Assembly: GCA_947442505.1 (NCBI GenBank)
Contig: CANEVR010000004.1
Coordinates: forward strand, 1-64,000
DNA: 64,000 nucleotides
Direction: 5' to 3'
DNA from: Flavobacteriales bacterium
GTDB lineage: Bacteria > Bacteroidota > Bacteroidia > Flavobacteriales_D > Sanyastnellaceae
Notes under the pieces: model-generated
What the model saw: the letters and a program-made list of their open reading frames with translations, nothing else
What the model was told of the DNA's origin: nothing
Databases searched by the model: none
Program-made: the position numbers and the translations under genes
Part shown: piece after piece, positions 50,624-59,117 of the stretch
Layout of the letters: every line of letters begins with the position of its first letter
How positions within the stretch are numbered: the first letter of the stretch is position 1

Positions 50624-51382
50624 TTAAATTTCAATGCCAACCGGGCAATGGTCAGACCCAAAAACATCATTCAAGATGAAAGCGTCCTTCAAAAGGCCTT
50701 TGAAGGAATCGCTCACCAAGAAATAGTCGATTCTCCAGCCTACGTTCTTGGCGCGTGAGTTGAAACGAGCGCTCCACCACGAGTACTTGACCTCCTCAGG
50801 ATAAAAATGTCTGAAGGTGTCTACAAATCCGGCATTCAGCAGATTTTCAATTCCGTTGATTTCTCTTTGGGTGAAACCGGCGCTCTTGTTGTAGTTGGAT
50901 TTGGGGTTGGCCAAATCGATTGCTTTGTGCGCTACATTGAGGTCGCCGCAAAAAACAACAGGCTTCTTTTCCTCCAATTTTTTCAAATAAGCCAACAAAT
51001 CGGCGTCCCATTTTTCCCGGTAATCCAAACGGGCCAATTCACTACCGCTGTTGGGTACGTAGCAATTTACTAAGATAAAATTCTCGTATTCTGCTATGAC
51101 ACTGCGACCTTCTTGGTCGTGTTCTTCCATTCCTAAACCAAAGGTCACGGAAAGCGGCTTGGTCTTGGTCAACACTGCGGTACCGCTGTATCCAGGGCGC
51201 ACAGCAGAGGAAGTATAGATGAAATATTCATCAAAAGCCTGAAGGGCCTCCTCGGTTTGTTGGTCGTTGGCTTTGGTTTCTTGGAGACACAAGATATCGG
51301 GGTTCATGGCGCGCACATCATCCACAAAAGTCTTTTTGGTAATGGCTCTAACACCGTTGACATTAAAAGAGATCAATTTCAT
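50624..51382 (-). CDS. xth: Exodeoxyribonuclease III
   Basis: The 252 aa protein is an AP endonuclease and 3'-5' exonuclease of base excision repair. It starts MKLISFNVNGVRA and has LCLQETKA with the metal-binding Glu35, VFCGDLNVAH in the centre, SWWSARFNSRAKNVGWRIDY and the terminal GSDHCPVGIEI active-site His. TATATTTG ends 4 bp before its ATG. It is divergent from the Dlt-like cassette. Confidence 0.96.
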   Translation of the reverse strand: MKLISFNVNGVRAITKKTFVDDVRAMNPDILCLQETKANDQQTEEALQAFDEYFIYTSSAVRPGYSGTAVLTKTKPLSVTFGLGMEEHDQEGRSVIAEYENFILVNCYVPNSGSELARLDYREKWDADLLAYLKKLEEKKPVVFCGDLNVAHKAIDLANPKSNYNKSAGFTQREINGIENLLNAGFVDTFRHFYPEEVKYSWWSARFNSRAKNVGWRIDYFLVSDSFKGLLKDAFILNDVFGSDHCPVGIEI

Positions 51383-51386
51383 GTCC

Positions 51387-51394
51387 CAAATATA
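51387..51394 (-). promoter_or_regulatory. Minus-7 element of xth
   Basis: TATATTTG on the minus strand ends 4 bp before the xth ATG. The start is certain by homology, so this is a strong case for a leaderless mRNA. Confidence 0.5.
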
Positions 51395-51419
51395 AACCTG
51401 CCGCGGTGCATAGTTTTCG

Positions 51420-51451
51420 GTTGTGGAAAAATACTGGAGTTGTTATCTTCG
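51420..51451 (+). promoter_or_regulatory. Promoter of the Dlt-like cassette
   Basis: GTTG (51420-51423), a 20-bp spacer and TATCTTCG (51444-51451) each differ by one base from the TTTG/TAnnTTTG consensus. The start ATG is 9 bp further on. Confidence 0.45.
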
Positions 51452-51460
51452 CCACAGACC

Positions 51461-52930
51461 ATGACCATCCAGCAGCACATACATCAAATCGTTGATCGCC
51501 ATCCCGATGCCATTGCCCTCACGATGGGCAATGAAAGTTGGACGTATGCTGAGTTGTATCAAAAGTCCAAATGTGTTTCAGGCTTGATTCAGGAAAACGG
51601 TCTATCACAAACCAGCATTGGTTTGTTTACCGATAACCAGATGGAGATGTATGCCGGACTTTTGGGCATCTGGATGTCAGGCAATGCCTATGTTCCCATT
51701 AACCATAAGTTTCCCCAAGAGCGTTTGACCAAGATAGTCCGTGAGCGCGCTTTGACCCATGTGATTGGTATGGAGAGCAGTGGACCGCAAATGAAGGAAT
51801 TGGTTCCTGATTTGAGTCCATTGTTTTATGAAAATGGCGTTGCGATAAACGGGGATGTGCATGAATCGGCATTGGCCTATACCTTATTTACCTCAGGCAG
51901 CACTGGAGTTCCGAAAGGAATTCCCATTGATCATGCTCATTTGAAGGCATTGATGTTGGACATGTGGGAACGCTATCCGTTGGCTCCTGGCAATAAGGTT
52001 CTTCAGGCGTTTGAATTATCCTTTGATGTATCTATTGCCTGTGTGTTGTTGGCGTGGACGCAAGGGGCCGAATTGGTGGTTGCGGATTTGAATGGGATTA
52101 CTGCGATACAGGCATTCAAAGCCATACATGATCATCAGATAGACTTTGTAACCTTGCCACCATCAGCATTGTTCTATTTGCGAAAATTGAAAATGCTCAA
52201 GATGGAGCAGCCATGGGTACGAAAAACATTGTTCACGGGTGAGGCACTGCCTTATTCCGTGGTTCAAGAGTGGAAAACGTGTGCGCTGAATTCCACGATT
52301 GACAATGCCTACGGCCCGACTGAAGGTACTGTTTGGTCGTTGATTGATGCTTTGGATGAGACCATCGAGCAGCAAACGGTAAATGGTCTTTGTCCTATTG
52401 GACAACCTTTGAAGACCATTGCGATGCGGATTGTGGATGATTCGGGAAACGAAGTTGTGGATGGGGAGCGTGGTGAATTGTGGATTGGAGGTCCGCAGAT
52501 TTTTGGTGGTTATTTGGGACAACCTGAAAAAACAGCTGAGGTATTGTTTCAAGATGAACAAGGCATGCATTGGTACAAAACAGGAGACATTGTTTTTAAA
52601 AATGCCTGGGGAAAAATCATGTATGTGAACCGAAAAGACAATCAGGTTCAAGTAAATGGTTTCAGGGTTGAATTGGGCGAAGTAGAGTTTCATTTGAGGG
52701 TCTGTGTTGGCCATGATGCCGCAGTGGTATTGGCCCATCAAGAAAATGAAGTCACTGTATTATACGCCTTTGTGGAAGGACATATTGAAGAACAGGAAGT
52801 GTTGGGTGCATTGAGAATAAAAGTGCCCGGTTACATGTTGCCCCGAAAAGTGTTTGGGGTCGATGTATTTCCTGTCAATACCAGCGGTAAAATTGATAAG
52901 CAGACATTAAGAAAAAATTATTTGACATGA
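51461..52930 (+). CDS. Amino-acid adenylation enzyme, DltA-like
   Basis: The 489 aa ANL-superfamily enzyme has all core motifs: LFTSGSTGVPKG (142-153), NAYGPTE (282-288), YKTGD, DNQVQVNGFRVELGEVEFH and the C-terminal catalytic Lys477 in NTSGKIDK. It should activate a small amino acid as AMP ester and load it on the carrier protein encoded next. Its layout resembles DltA (D-alanine ligase), but the DltA CGEVLP pocket segment reads TGEALP here, so the substrate may not be D-alanine. It overlaps the carrier gene by 4 bp. Confidence 0.87.
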   Translation: MTIQQHIHQIVDRHPDAIALTMGNESWTYAELYQKSKCVSGLIQENGLSQTSIGLFTDNQMEMYAGLLGIWMSGNAYVPINHKFPQERLTKIVRERALTHVIGMESSGPQMKELVPDLSPLFYENGVAINGDVHESALAYTLFTSGSTGVPKGIPIDHAHLKALMLDMWERYPLAPGNKVLQAFELSFDVSIACVLLAWTQGAELVVADLNGITAIQAFKAIHDHQIDFVTLPPSALFYLRKLKMLKMEQPWVRKTLFTGEALPYSVVQEWKTCALNSTIDNAYGPTEGTVWSLIDALDETIEQQTVNGLCPIGQPLKTIAMRIVDDSGNEVVDGERGELWIGGPQIFGGYLGQPEKTAEVLFQDEQGMHWYKTGDIVFKNAWGKIMYVNRKDNQVQVNGFRVELGEVEFHLRVCVGHDAAVVLAHQENEVTVLYAFVEGHIEEQEVLGALRIKVPGYMLPRKVFGVDVFPVNTSGKIDKQTLRKNYLT

Positions 52931-53172
52931 GCAATGAAGAATTGACGGCACGCGTAGATGGTGTGTTTAGAAAGGTATTTAAGAACGAAGGCATTTCCGT
53001 TCACCGCGAAACCACAGCCAAGGACATCGCAGGTTGGGACTCCATCACGCATTTGGACATCATCTCAGGAATGGAAGAAGAGTTTGGAGTGGAGATTACC
53101 GGTTTTGAGGTGATGAACATGAATGATGTCGGTGATTTGTATGATCTTTTAACGCAAAAGTTAGAAGCATAG
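52927..53172 (+). CDS. Acyl/aminoacyl carrier protein, DltC-like
   Basis: The 81 aa four-helix carrier has the phosphopantetheine site GWDSI with Ser39. Acidic helices (LDIISGMEEEFGVEITGFEV) are typical of carriers. It overlaps the adenylation gene by 4 bp and precedes the MBOAT gene by 1 bp, so its partners are clear. A separate 4'-phosphopantetheinyl transferase must load it; none is in the window. Confidence 0.92.
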   Translation: MSNEELTARVDGVFRKVFKNEGISVHRETTAKDIAGWDSITHLDIISGMEEEFGVEITGFEVMNMNDVGDLYDLLTQKLEA

Positions 53173-53173
53173 G

Positions 53174-54601
53174 GTGGTATTTCAATCATGGTCATACGCA
53201 GGGTTCATGCTCATCACCATTTTGGTGGTGCGTTTCACCGCTGCGCAATGGCGATGGATGCCGCTGTTGTTGGCCAGTTTTTTCTTTTATTCTTTGACAG
53301 GAATTGAGGCCTTTGTTCTGTTGTTGGGTTCCATTTTATTTACGTATTACAACGCGCAGAAAATAGCTGAGAGCGTCAACATGACCAAACGATACCGTTG
53401 GTTGTTGGTGTCGGTTTGCGGACAAATATTAATTCTCGGTGTATTCAAATACTTGGGTTTTTTCAATGGATTGATGCAGGGTGTGAATGCATTGTTGCAC
53501 CGCGGACCATGGAATGATTGGGAATTGTTGATTTTGCCTTTGGGAATTTCCTTTTACACTTTTCAAAGCATGGGTTATGTTTTTGATGTTTACTACAAAA
53601 TCAGAAAACCTGAAATGCACTTGGGAAAGTACGCCTTGTTTGTTTCTTTCTTTCCACAGATACAATCGGGACCGATTGGACGATCCAAAGAGATGATGCC
53701 CCAGTGGTCAAACATTGCAACGCCGCATTTTGAGGATTACCGATGGGCCATTCAACTGTTTGTTTGGGGATTGTTGAAGAAGTTTGTCGTCGCCGATCGC
53801 TTGGGAAATTACGTTGATGAAGTATACGCAGGTGCGGGTTCCATGGGTACTTGGGTTTGGTTGTTCGCCTTGGCATTGTATACCGTTCAATTGTATGCGG
53901 ATTTTTCAGCCTACTCAGACATGGCCATAGCATCAGCCAAAATGTTGGGTATTCGGTTGCCAGAGAATTTTGACTTTCCATACAAAGCGGCCAACATCAC
54001 CGACTTTTGGAGGAGATGGCATCTGTCGCTATCCGGTTGGTTGCGTGATTACATTTATACGCCATTGTTGTTCAGTAAAAAGAAGTGGAAGAAATGGGCT
54101 GTTGTCTATGCCATAGGCATCACCTTTGTCATCTGTGGTATTTGGCATGGTGCCAACATGACTTTTGTGTGGTTCGGAGTGGTTCAGGCCGCGATTTTGA
54201 TTTTTGAATTGTTTACCAAAGAATGGAGAGCGAGACAGTCTGAACGTTTTGGAAAGGTGTATCATGGATTATCTGTATTGGTCACCTTTTGGGTGATCTC
54301 CTTTTGCTTTATCCTTTTCAGAGCTGAGGACATGCAGCAAGTGATGGTTGTGTTGAAAGACTTGATGCATACCGATTTCGTAAGTTTTTCCAATTATATC
54401 GCTGAAAAGAATGCTTCCCGTATATTGGGTGTGTTGGCTTTGGTTGTTCTGTTCTTGGGCTTGAATGAAAGATGGGATTTGCGTTTGCGACAAACGAAAT
54501 GGAACAGTCGCCAGAGCATATGGGCTGTGTCAGGGATGTTGGTATTGCTTGTCATCATGGGGGTTTTTGGTAAAAATGACTTTATCTATTTTCAATTTTG
54601 A
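53174..54601 (+). CDS. MBOAT family acyltransferase, DltB-like
   Basis: The 475 aa membrane protein has about 10-12 hydrophobic segments and the MBOAT signatures FFPQIQSGPIGRSKEMMPQW and DFWRRWHLSLSGWLRDYIYTPL. The conserved His is in CGIWHGANMTFVWFG (about residue 325). It should pass the carrier-bound group across the inner membrane to an extracytoplasmic acceptor. Start is GTG, 1 bp after the carrier stop. Related MBOATs acetylate alginate, but here the carrier context points to an aminoacyl donor. Confidence 0.92.
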   Translation: MVFQSWSYAGFMLITILVVRFTAAQWRWMPLLLASFFFYSLTGIEAFVLLLGSILFTYYNAQKIAESVNMTKRYRWLLVSVCGQILILGVFKYLGFFNGLMQGVNALLHRGPWNDWELLILPLGISFYTFQSMGYVFDVYYKIRKPEMHLGKYALFVSFFPQIQSGPIGRSKEMMPQWSNIATPHFEDYRWAIQLFVWGLLKKFVVADRLGNYVDEVYAGAGSMGTWVWLFALALYTVQLYADFSAYSDMAIASAKMLGIRLPENFDFPYKAANITDFWRRWHLSLSGWLRDYIYTPLLFSKKKWKKWAVVYAIGITFVICGIWHGANMTFVWFGVVQAAILIFELFTKEWRARQSERFGKVYHGLSVLVTFWVISFCFILFRAEDMQQVMVVLKDLMHTDFVSFSNYIAEKNASRILGVLALVVLFLGLNERWDLRLRQTKWNSRQSIWAVSGMLVLLVIMGVFGKNDFIYFQF

Positions 54602-55551
54602 TGAAGAAGTTGAAGTGGGGCATAGGGGTGTTTTTTATGACAACAGGGTTGTACCTTACGCTCTATTTTGCGCTGTGTAAAGTCGAGTACAGAGAACTGC
54701 CTTTGGTCTATTTGTTCTCGGATTACTTGGGTCCCAATGGTGGTTTTACTTACAACAAAAGTATAGAATGGGATGAGGCGCAAAAGAGCGCAACGCAATG
54801 GGATGTCATTGTATTGGGTGCTTCTAGAGCGGAACGGTCATATGATCCTGCATTTTTTAAATCAAAGGGAATTCAACTCTTCAATTGGGGAACATCAGCG
54901 CAAAGTCTTCAGAATTCTTACTTATTGTTGAAACACATTTTAGAAGAGGCACAACCCAAGGCGGTTTGGTTGGACATTGTTCCAGCGTCTTTCAAACCAG
55001 AAGCCTTAGAGTCTACAGCTGATTTGATACAGAATGTTACCAGTAACCAGTTGGCTTACAATTTTGCTTGGTCTTCATCCGATATTCGTTCGGTCAATCT
55101 TTTGTCCAAACGTTTTTTTTGTGAGAATGTGAAGTGGGAAAAAAAGGGTCGGTCTCAGTACCATAGCCAAGGCTTTGTTTCTGTTTCTGATTCTATGGGA
55201 GAAAAGCTTTACAATGAATGTTTGCGGAACGTTAAGCATCAGCGTGCTTATGTCCAGCCTTCTGTTGAAGCAAGGTTAGCGCTTAAAGAGATCATTGAAC
55301 TTTGCCGAGTCAAAGGAGTATCATTGACCTGTATCATTTCTCCGACAACACCTCTGTACAATATGCAGGACCATGCATGGATGATGGCGTATTTGAATGA
55401 ATTGAAAAAGGAGCATACTTTCAACATTGTGGATTATGCAGGTGATGGTCAATTTCAAATTCCCAATGATTTTTATGATGAAAAACATCTGAATCACAGC
55501 GGAGCCTTGAAATTTGATTCGTTGTTTTTAAGTACAATGAAGTTGCAATAA
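54601..55551 (+). CDS. SGNH-like membrane-anchored protein, DltD-like
   Basis: The 316 aa product has one N-terminal membrane helix (about residues 7-26) and a periplasmic SGNH-like domain. The candidate catalytic Ser75 is in VLGASRAERS. Asp293 and His296 are in DEKHLNHSG, matching the SGNH D-x-x-H block. It would transfer or deliver the aminoacyl group on the outer side, as DltD or AlgJ/AlgX-type proteins do. Its ATG shares one base with the MBOAT stop, so it is the fourth coupled gene. Confidence 0.78.
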   Translation: MKKLKWGIGVFFMTTGLYLTLYFALCKVEYRELPLVYLFSDYLGPNGGFTYNKSIEWDEAQKSATQWDVIVLGASRAERSYDPAFFKSKGIQLFNWGTSAQSLQNSYLLLKHILEEAQPKAVWLDIVPASFKPEALESTADLIQNVTSNQLAYNFAWSSSDIRSVNLLSKRFFCENVKWEKKGRSQYHSQGFVSVSDSMGEKLYNECLRNVKHQRAYVQPSVEARLALKEIIELCRVKGVSLTCIISPTTPLYNMQDHAWMMAYLNELKKEHTFNIVDYAGDGQFQIPNDFYDEKHLNHSGALKFDSLFLSTMKLQ

Positions 55552-55587
55552 ATCAAGAGGTTTCAACCAAAAAATATTTAATTCAAT

Positions 55588-55698
55588 CTATGGGGTTTCA
55601 ATCTTTATCTTGCAGCCCATTAGCAACACCACTTCGAAATGCGTTCCTTCACCTACTTGGGAGGTAAATACGATACTACCGTTGTGCAGTTTGGCGAA
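55588..55698 (-). pseudogene. Remnant of a sensor histidine kinase C-terminus
   Basis: On the minus strand the peptide FAKLHNGSIVFTSQVGEGTHFEVVL ends at TAG 55588-55590. It matches the end of a HATPase_c domain (L-H-x-G-x-I ... S-x-x-G-x-G-T-x-F). A TAA sits directly upstream, and no G-box or dimerisation domain follows. The rest of 55552-55793 shows nothing else. Confidence 0.6.
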
Positions 55699-55798
55699 TT
55701 ATGCGGAAATGAAGAACTTATTGTTCTGAGTTTGTTCTAGCCGTTTTTAATTTGTTTCGTTCTTGATTTTGCTATTTAATTTCAATTCAATATTTGAC

Positions 55799-55806
55799 TA
55801 GCTTTG
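55799..55806 (+). promoter_or_regulatory. Minus-7 element of the thioesterase gene
   Basis: TAGCTTTG ends 5 bp before the ATG at 55812, supporting that start. Confidence 0.45.
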
Positions 55807-55811
55807 TATGT

Positions 55812-56375
55812 ATGACAAAGATTTCTGCCAAGACCGTAAAATCATCTGAGGTTGTCTTAACTGAATTGATGATTCCTTCCTATGCCAATTTTGGAGGCAA
55901 AGTGCATGGCGGTATTTTGCTTTCTTTGATGGATAAAGTAGCTTATGTCTGCGCAGCCCAGTATTGCCATCAGTATTGTGTGACCGTAGCGGTGGAAGGA
56001 GTAGCATTTTTGAATCCTGTGGAAGTGGGGGAGTTGGTTTCTTTCAAAGCATCTGTGAACTATGTGGGCAAGACAACTATGATTATTGGTATTCGCGTAG
56101 AGGCTAACAATCCGCGAACAGGAGAAACCAAACATACCAATAGCAGTTATTTTACCATGGCTGCCAAAAATGAACAAGGGGAATTGGTAGAAGTTCCTTC
56201 GCTGGTTTTGGAAGATGAAGTGCAGTTGAGACGCTTTTGTGAAGGCAAGATGATTAAAGCGTTTTCAGCTGAAAAGCGAAGGTTGCTTAAAGCAGATTTG
56301 GAAGATGCTCCATTGCATGATCGCTTGCAAATGTGCAATGATGAAAGATGCCAAATTGAATTTGTATCAGCATGA
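55812..56375 (+). CDS. Acyl-CoA thioesterase (hotdog fold, YciA-like)
   Basis: The 187 aa protein has the hotdog signature NFGGKVHGGILLSLMDKVAY with the catalytic-site Asp, followed by VAVEGVAFLNPVEVGELV and MIIGIRVEANNPRTGETKHT. It should hydrolyse acyl-CoA to acid and CoA. The tail of about 35 residues is Glu/Arg rich and ends with two Cys (MCNDERCQIEF). ATG at 55812 is favoured over an upstream TTG. Confidence 0.88.
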   Translation: MTKISAKTVKSSEVVLTELMIPSYANFGGKVHGGILLSLMDKVAYVCAAQYCHQYCVTVAVEGVAFLNPVEVGELVSFKASVNYVGKTTMIIGIRVEANNPRTGETKHTNSSYFTMAAKNEQGELVEVPSLVLEDEVQLRRFCEGKMIKAFSAEKRRLLKADLEDAPLHDRLQMCNDERCQIEFVSA

Positions 56376-56490
56376 ATTTTGAGCACAAGAAAAGCCCATT
56401 AATCAGCATTACTGATTTTATACTAATCCGTTAATTTGCTTTTCTGAAAAAGATTGTAATCTGCGGCTTTTGCGATTAAAAAGAACAACT

Positions 56491-56721
56491 CTCTCTGTGT
56501 CCTTTGCGCATTCTCAGTGCACTTTGCGTTAACAGAAAAAGATCAATATTGCTCATTCAAATATCAGGTGAATCTATTAGGAATCATATTTTATAACGCC
56601 ATATAAAATTTTCTTTCGAGAATTAAACAAGGAGTTTAGCGTGATGCATTGTCCTTTATTTCGGTCTTGATAAACATTTTAACGCGAAGAACACTGAGAA
56701 GGCGCAAAGGTCACAGAGTTT
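56491..56721. repeat. Inverted pair of GCAAAG-type repeats, copy 2
   Basis: Arm 56491-56533 (CTCTCTGTGTCCTTTGCGC then TCTCAGTGCACTTTGCGTT) and arm 56679-56721 (AACGCGAAGAACACTGAGA then GGCGCAAAGGTCACAGAG) are inverted copies, about 35 of 40 bases matching, 145 bp apart. The element occupies most of the 475-bp gene-free gap 56376-56851; the rest is AT-rich with no other signal seen. Confidence 0.75.
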
Positions 56722-56851
56722 TAAGCGTGAATGATCAAGAACAATTTTTTATTGTCTTATAGTTTAACACTATAAAATCATAACCATTTTCATAGATTTA
56801 AAATTCGATACTGCTTTCTGTTGTTGTCATTAAATGTACCAGTACAATAAA

Positions 56852-57604
56852 TCAATGTAAAATCAAATCATCCAAACCAATTCGCTCATCGTGCAAGAGG
56901 TTAAAGTCAATCTTGCCTTTGAAACTGGGGTGACTGTATTTGCAAGTCTTTTGCCACAAGTCATGCGGCACAGTTGGTTTCCTTTTGTAGTTGGCGATCC
57001 ACAGAATAATGTTTTTCTCGTATTTCTTCTTCAAGTATTTGTGGTAGTATTTTTCCTCACAATACACCATGGGGTAAACCCCAATTTTCTCGCGAATGGT
57101 TTCCATGAATAGGTCAATGTTCCGTTGGGCAATTTCATCGGTGTACAAATGCCGTTGGTACTCTATATCCACCACAGGAATCAATTCTCCTTTTTGGGGT
57201 TGGGCCATTTCAAGGAAATGCAAGGCCTGGGTTTTTCCGTTTTGGTTGAACCTCATGAAATGGTAGCCTGAGAACAATAAGCCTAGCTTTTTGATTTCAT
57301 TTTTATAGGTGTTAAAGCGATTGTCTTTGAAATGGTTTCCTTCGGTGGCTTTTAAAAAAATAAAGTCAGGTCGGTGATCGCCGATCATCATTTTCCATTT
57401 GACTTCACCTTGGTGATGTGAGATATCAATGCCCCATGTGTAGGTGTTGGAAGGATGACGCTGAATGGCCAATGGCTGATCACGAATGACTGGTGGGGCA
57501 GGGGGAATCCAGGTATAATCAACAGCCAACCAAATCCCAATGCTGCCCATGATGAGAAACAATGAAACTATAAGAAAGGTTTTGGTTTTTCTCTTTTTTG
57601 CCAT
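56852..57604 (-). CDS. GH25 family lysozyme-like protein
   Basis: From ATG 57604 the 250 aa protein has an N-terminal membrane anchor (FLIVSLFLIMGSIGIWLAV) and a GH25 barrel with YTWGIDISHHQGEVKW, DFIFLKATEGNHFKD and the catalytic Asp/Glu pair in VVDIEYQ. GH25 enzymes cut peptidoglycan between MurNAc and GlcNAc. Anchoring to the inner membrane suggests a role in the cell's own wall. An upstream start at 57622 is possible. Confidence 0.9.
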   Translation of the reverse strand: MAKKRKTKTFLIVSLFLIMGSIGIWLAVDYTWIPPAPPVIRDQPLAIQRHPSNTYTWGIDISHHQGEVKWKMMIGDHRPDFIFLKATEGNHFKDNRFNTYKNEIKKLGLLFSGYHFMRFNQNGKTQALHFLEMAQPQKGELIPVVDIEYQRHLYTDEIAQRNIDLFMETIREKIGVYPMVYCEEKYYHKYLKKKYEKNIILWIANYKRKPTVPHDLWQKTCKYSHPSFKGKIDFNLLHDERIGLDDLILH

Positions 57605-57614
57605 GGGTAAATAT

Positions 57615-57654
57615 AAAACCATCGTTCATGCGAGTACACATAAACGATGGTTTT
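57615..57654 (-). terminator. Terminator between phoH and the GH25 gene
   Basis: AAAACCATCGTT (57615-57626) and AACGATGGTTTT (57643-57654) form a 12-bp stem. On the minus strand T-rich DNA follows (TTTTATATTT), which may also hold a minus-7-like TATATTTA for the GH25 gene. Confidence 0.8.
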
Positions 57655-57656
57655 TA

Positions 57657-58994
57657 TTACAATTTTTCGTTGGCCAAATTGGCCAAATCACTGCGCTCTC
57701 CTTTTGCCAAGGTAATGTGGCAATACAAGTCACTCCCTTTTAATCGCTCAATTACATAACTTAATCCATTGGAGTTTTCATCCAAATAGGGCGTATCAAT
57801 CTGTCTGACATCACCTGTTAAAATAACCTTGGTATTTTCTCCTGCTCTGGTGACAATGGTTTTTACTTCATGTGGCGTTAGGTTCTGTGCTTCATCAATG
57901 ATGAAAATACTATTGGTCAAGCTCCTACCTCGAATAAAAGCCAAAGGGGCGATGGTAATTCTACCTTGCTCTTGCATTTCATCAATCCATCGGCGCTTCT
58001 TTTCATTTTCACTGAATTGGTTTTTGATGAAATTCAAATTGTCAAACAAGGGTTGCATATAAGGATTGACTTTTTCTTGCGCATCTCCCGGCAAGAAACC
58101 AATCTCTCTGTTGCTCAGTGGAATAATTGGACGCGCCAAAATAATCTGCTCATACTGGTTGCGTTGCTCCAAGGCTCCCGCCAATGCCAGTAAAGTCTTT
58201 CCTGTTCCTGCTACGCCGGAAATGGTGACCAACTTGATTTCTGGATTCATGATGGCGTCCATGGCAAAGGTTTGTTCGGCATTCTTAGGTTTGATGCCAC
58301 AGGCATAAGTTTTGTCAACCCGGTGAATCAATTGTTCTTTTTCTGAGTAATAGGCCAACACACTGGCCTCATTGTTTTTTAAAATGTAAAAATGATTGTT
58401 GATCCTTTCTTTTCCCAAAATGGCAACTTTGTTGTGGTTGCCGGATTGATACAATTTTCTAATGACCAAAGCCTCAGCATTCTCAATGGTCGTTATTCCA
58501 CTGTACGCAATCATTTGATCATTGACCTTTCCATGCTTGTAGTCTTCTGCTAAAATATTCAGCGCTTTGGCTTTTAATCGCAGGTTGATGTCTTTAGAAA
58601 CCAATACCACTTTAATCTTTGGGTATTTGTATTTTAATTCAACAGCAACATTTAGGATTAAATGGTCATTCTTGGCGCTGGAGAAAATCTTAGTTGCGTC
58701 TTCACTCAATTCCAATTCGGTTTGCATCTGTATACGCAATCGCCCTTTTTTGCCATTTTTTATCGGAATCCAATCATTGAGCGTGTAGTGCTCTGACATT
58801 TTATCAATGAAACGGATACACTCGCGTGCTTCAAAATTCTTGATTTCATTTCCCACTTTGAATTTGTCCAATTCCTCCAAAACAGTGATGGGAATGACAA
58901 CATCGTTTTCCTCAAATTTGACAATGCTGTGGTGATCATGCAAAAGGACGGAGGTGTCTAAAACAAAGATCTTTTTCGAAGAAATTTTAGCCAT
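57657..58994 (-). CDS. PIN-PhoH ATPase (YlaK type)
   Basis: The 445 aa protein has an N-terminal PIN nuclease domain (about 8-160; VLDTSVLLHDHHSI with Asp13) and a C-terminal PhoH domain with P-loop GVAGTGKT (260-267), FLPGDAQEKVNPYMQPL and IIDEAQNLTPHEVKTI. PIN-PhoH proteins act as RNA helicase/ribonucleases. It lies downstream of the structured element at 59118-59258. Its start ATG is preceded by an A-run. Confidence 0.92.
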   Translation of the reverse strand: MAKISSKKIFVLDTSVLLHDHHSIVKFEENDVVIPITVLEELDKFKVGNEIKNFEARECIRFIDKMSEHYTLNDWIPIKNGKKGRLRIQMQTELELSEDATKIFSSAKNDHLILNVAVELKYKYPKIKVVLVSKDINLRLKAKALNILAEDYKHGKVNDQMIAYSGITTIENAEALVIRKLYQSGNHNKVAILGKERINNHFYILKNNEASVLAYYSEKEQLIHRVDKTYACGIKPKNAEQTFAMDAIMNPEIKLVTISGVAGTGKTLLALAGALEQRNQYEQIILARPIIPLSNREIGFLPGDAQEKVNPYMQPLFDNLNFIKNQFSENEKKRRWIDEMQEQGRITIAPLAFIRGRSLTNSIFIIDEAQNLTPHEVKTIVTRAGENTKVILTGDVRQIDTPYLDENSNGLSYVIERLKGSDLYCHITLAKGERSDLANLANEKL

Positions 58995-59117
58995 GTTTTT
59001 TTTGAAAGCTAAATCAAATTATTTCAAAAGATTTGTTTTGAGCCAAATGTTTTTCACGAAATCATTGTGAATTCAAATGTTCAAGATTAATTATCGATTC
59101 ATTAAACTTGCGTTAAT

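Noticed and set aside
51461-55551. Teichoic-acid D-alanylation operon (true dltABCD)
   Set aside because: Gene set and order are similar, but the Gram-negative Bacteroidota context lacks teichoic acids and the adenylation pocket differs, so I use Dlt-like only.
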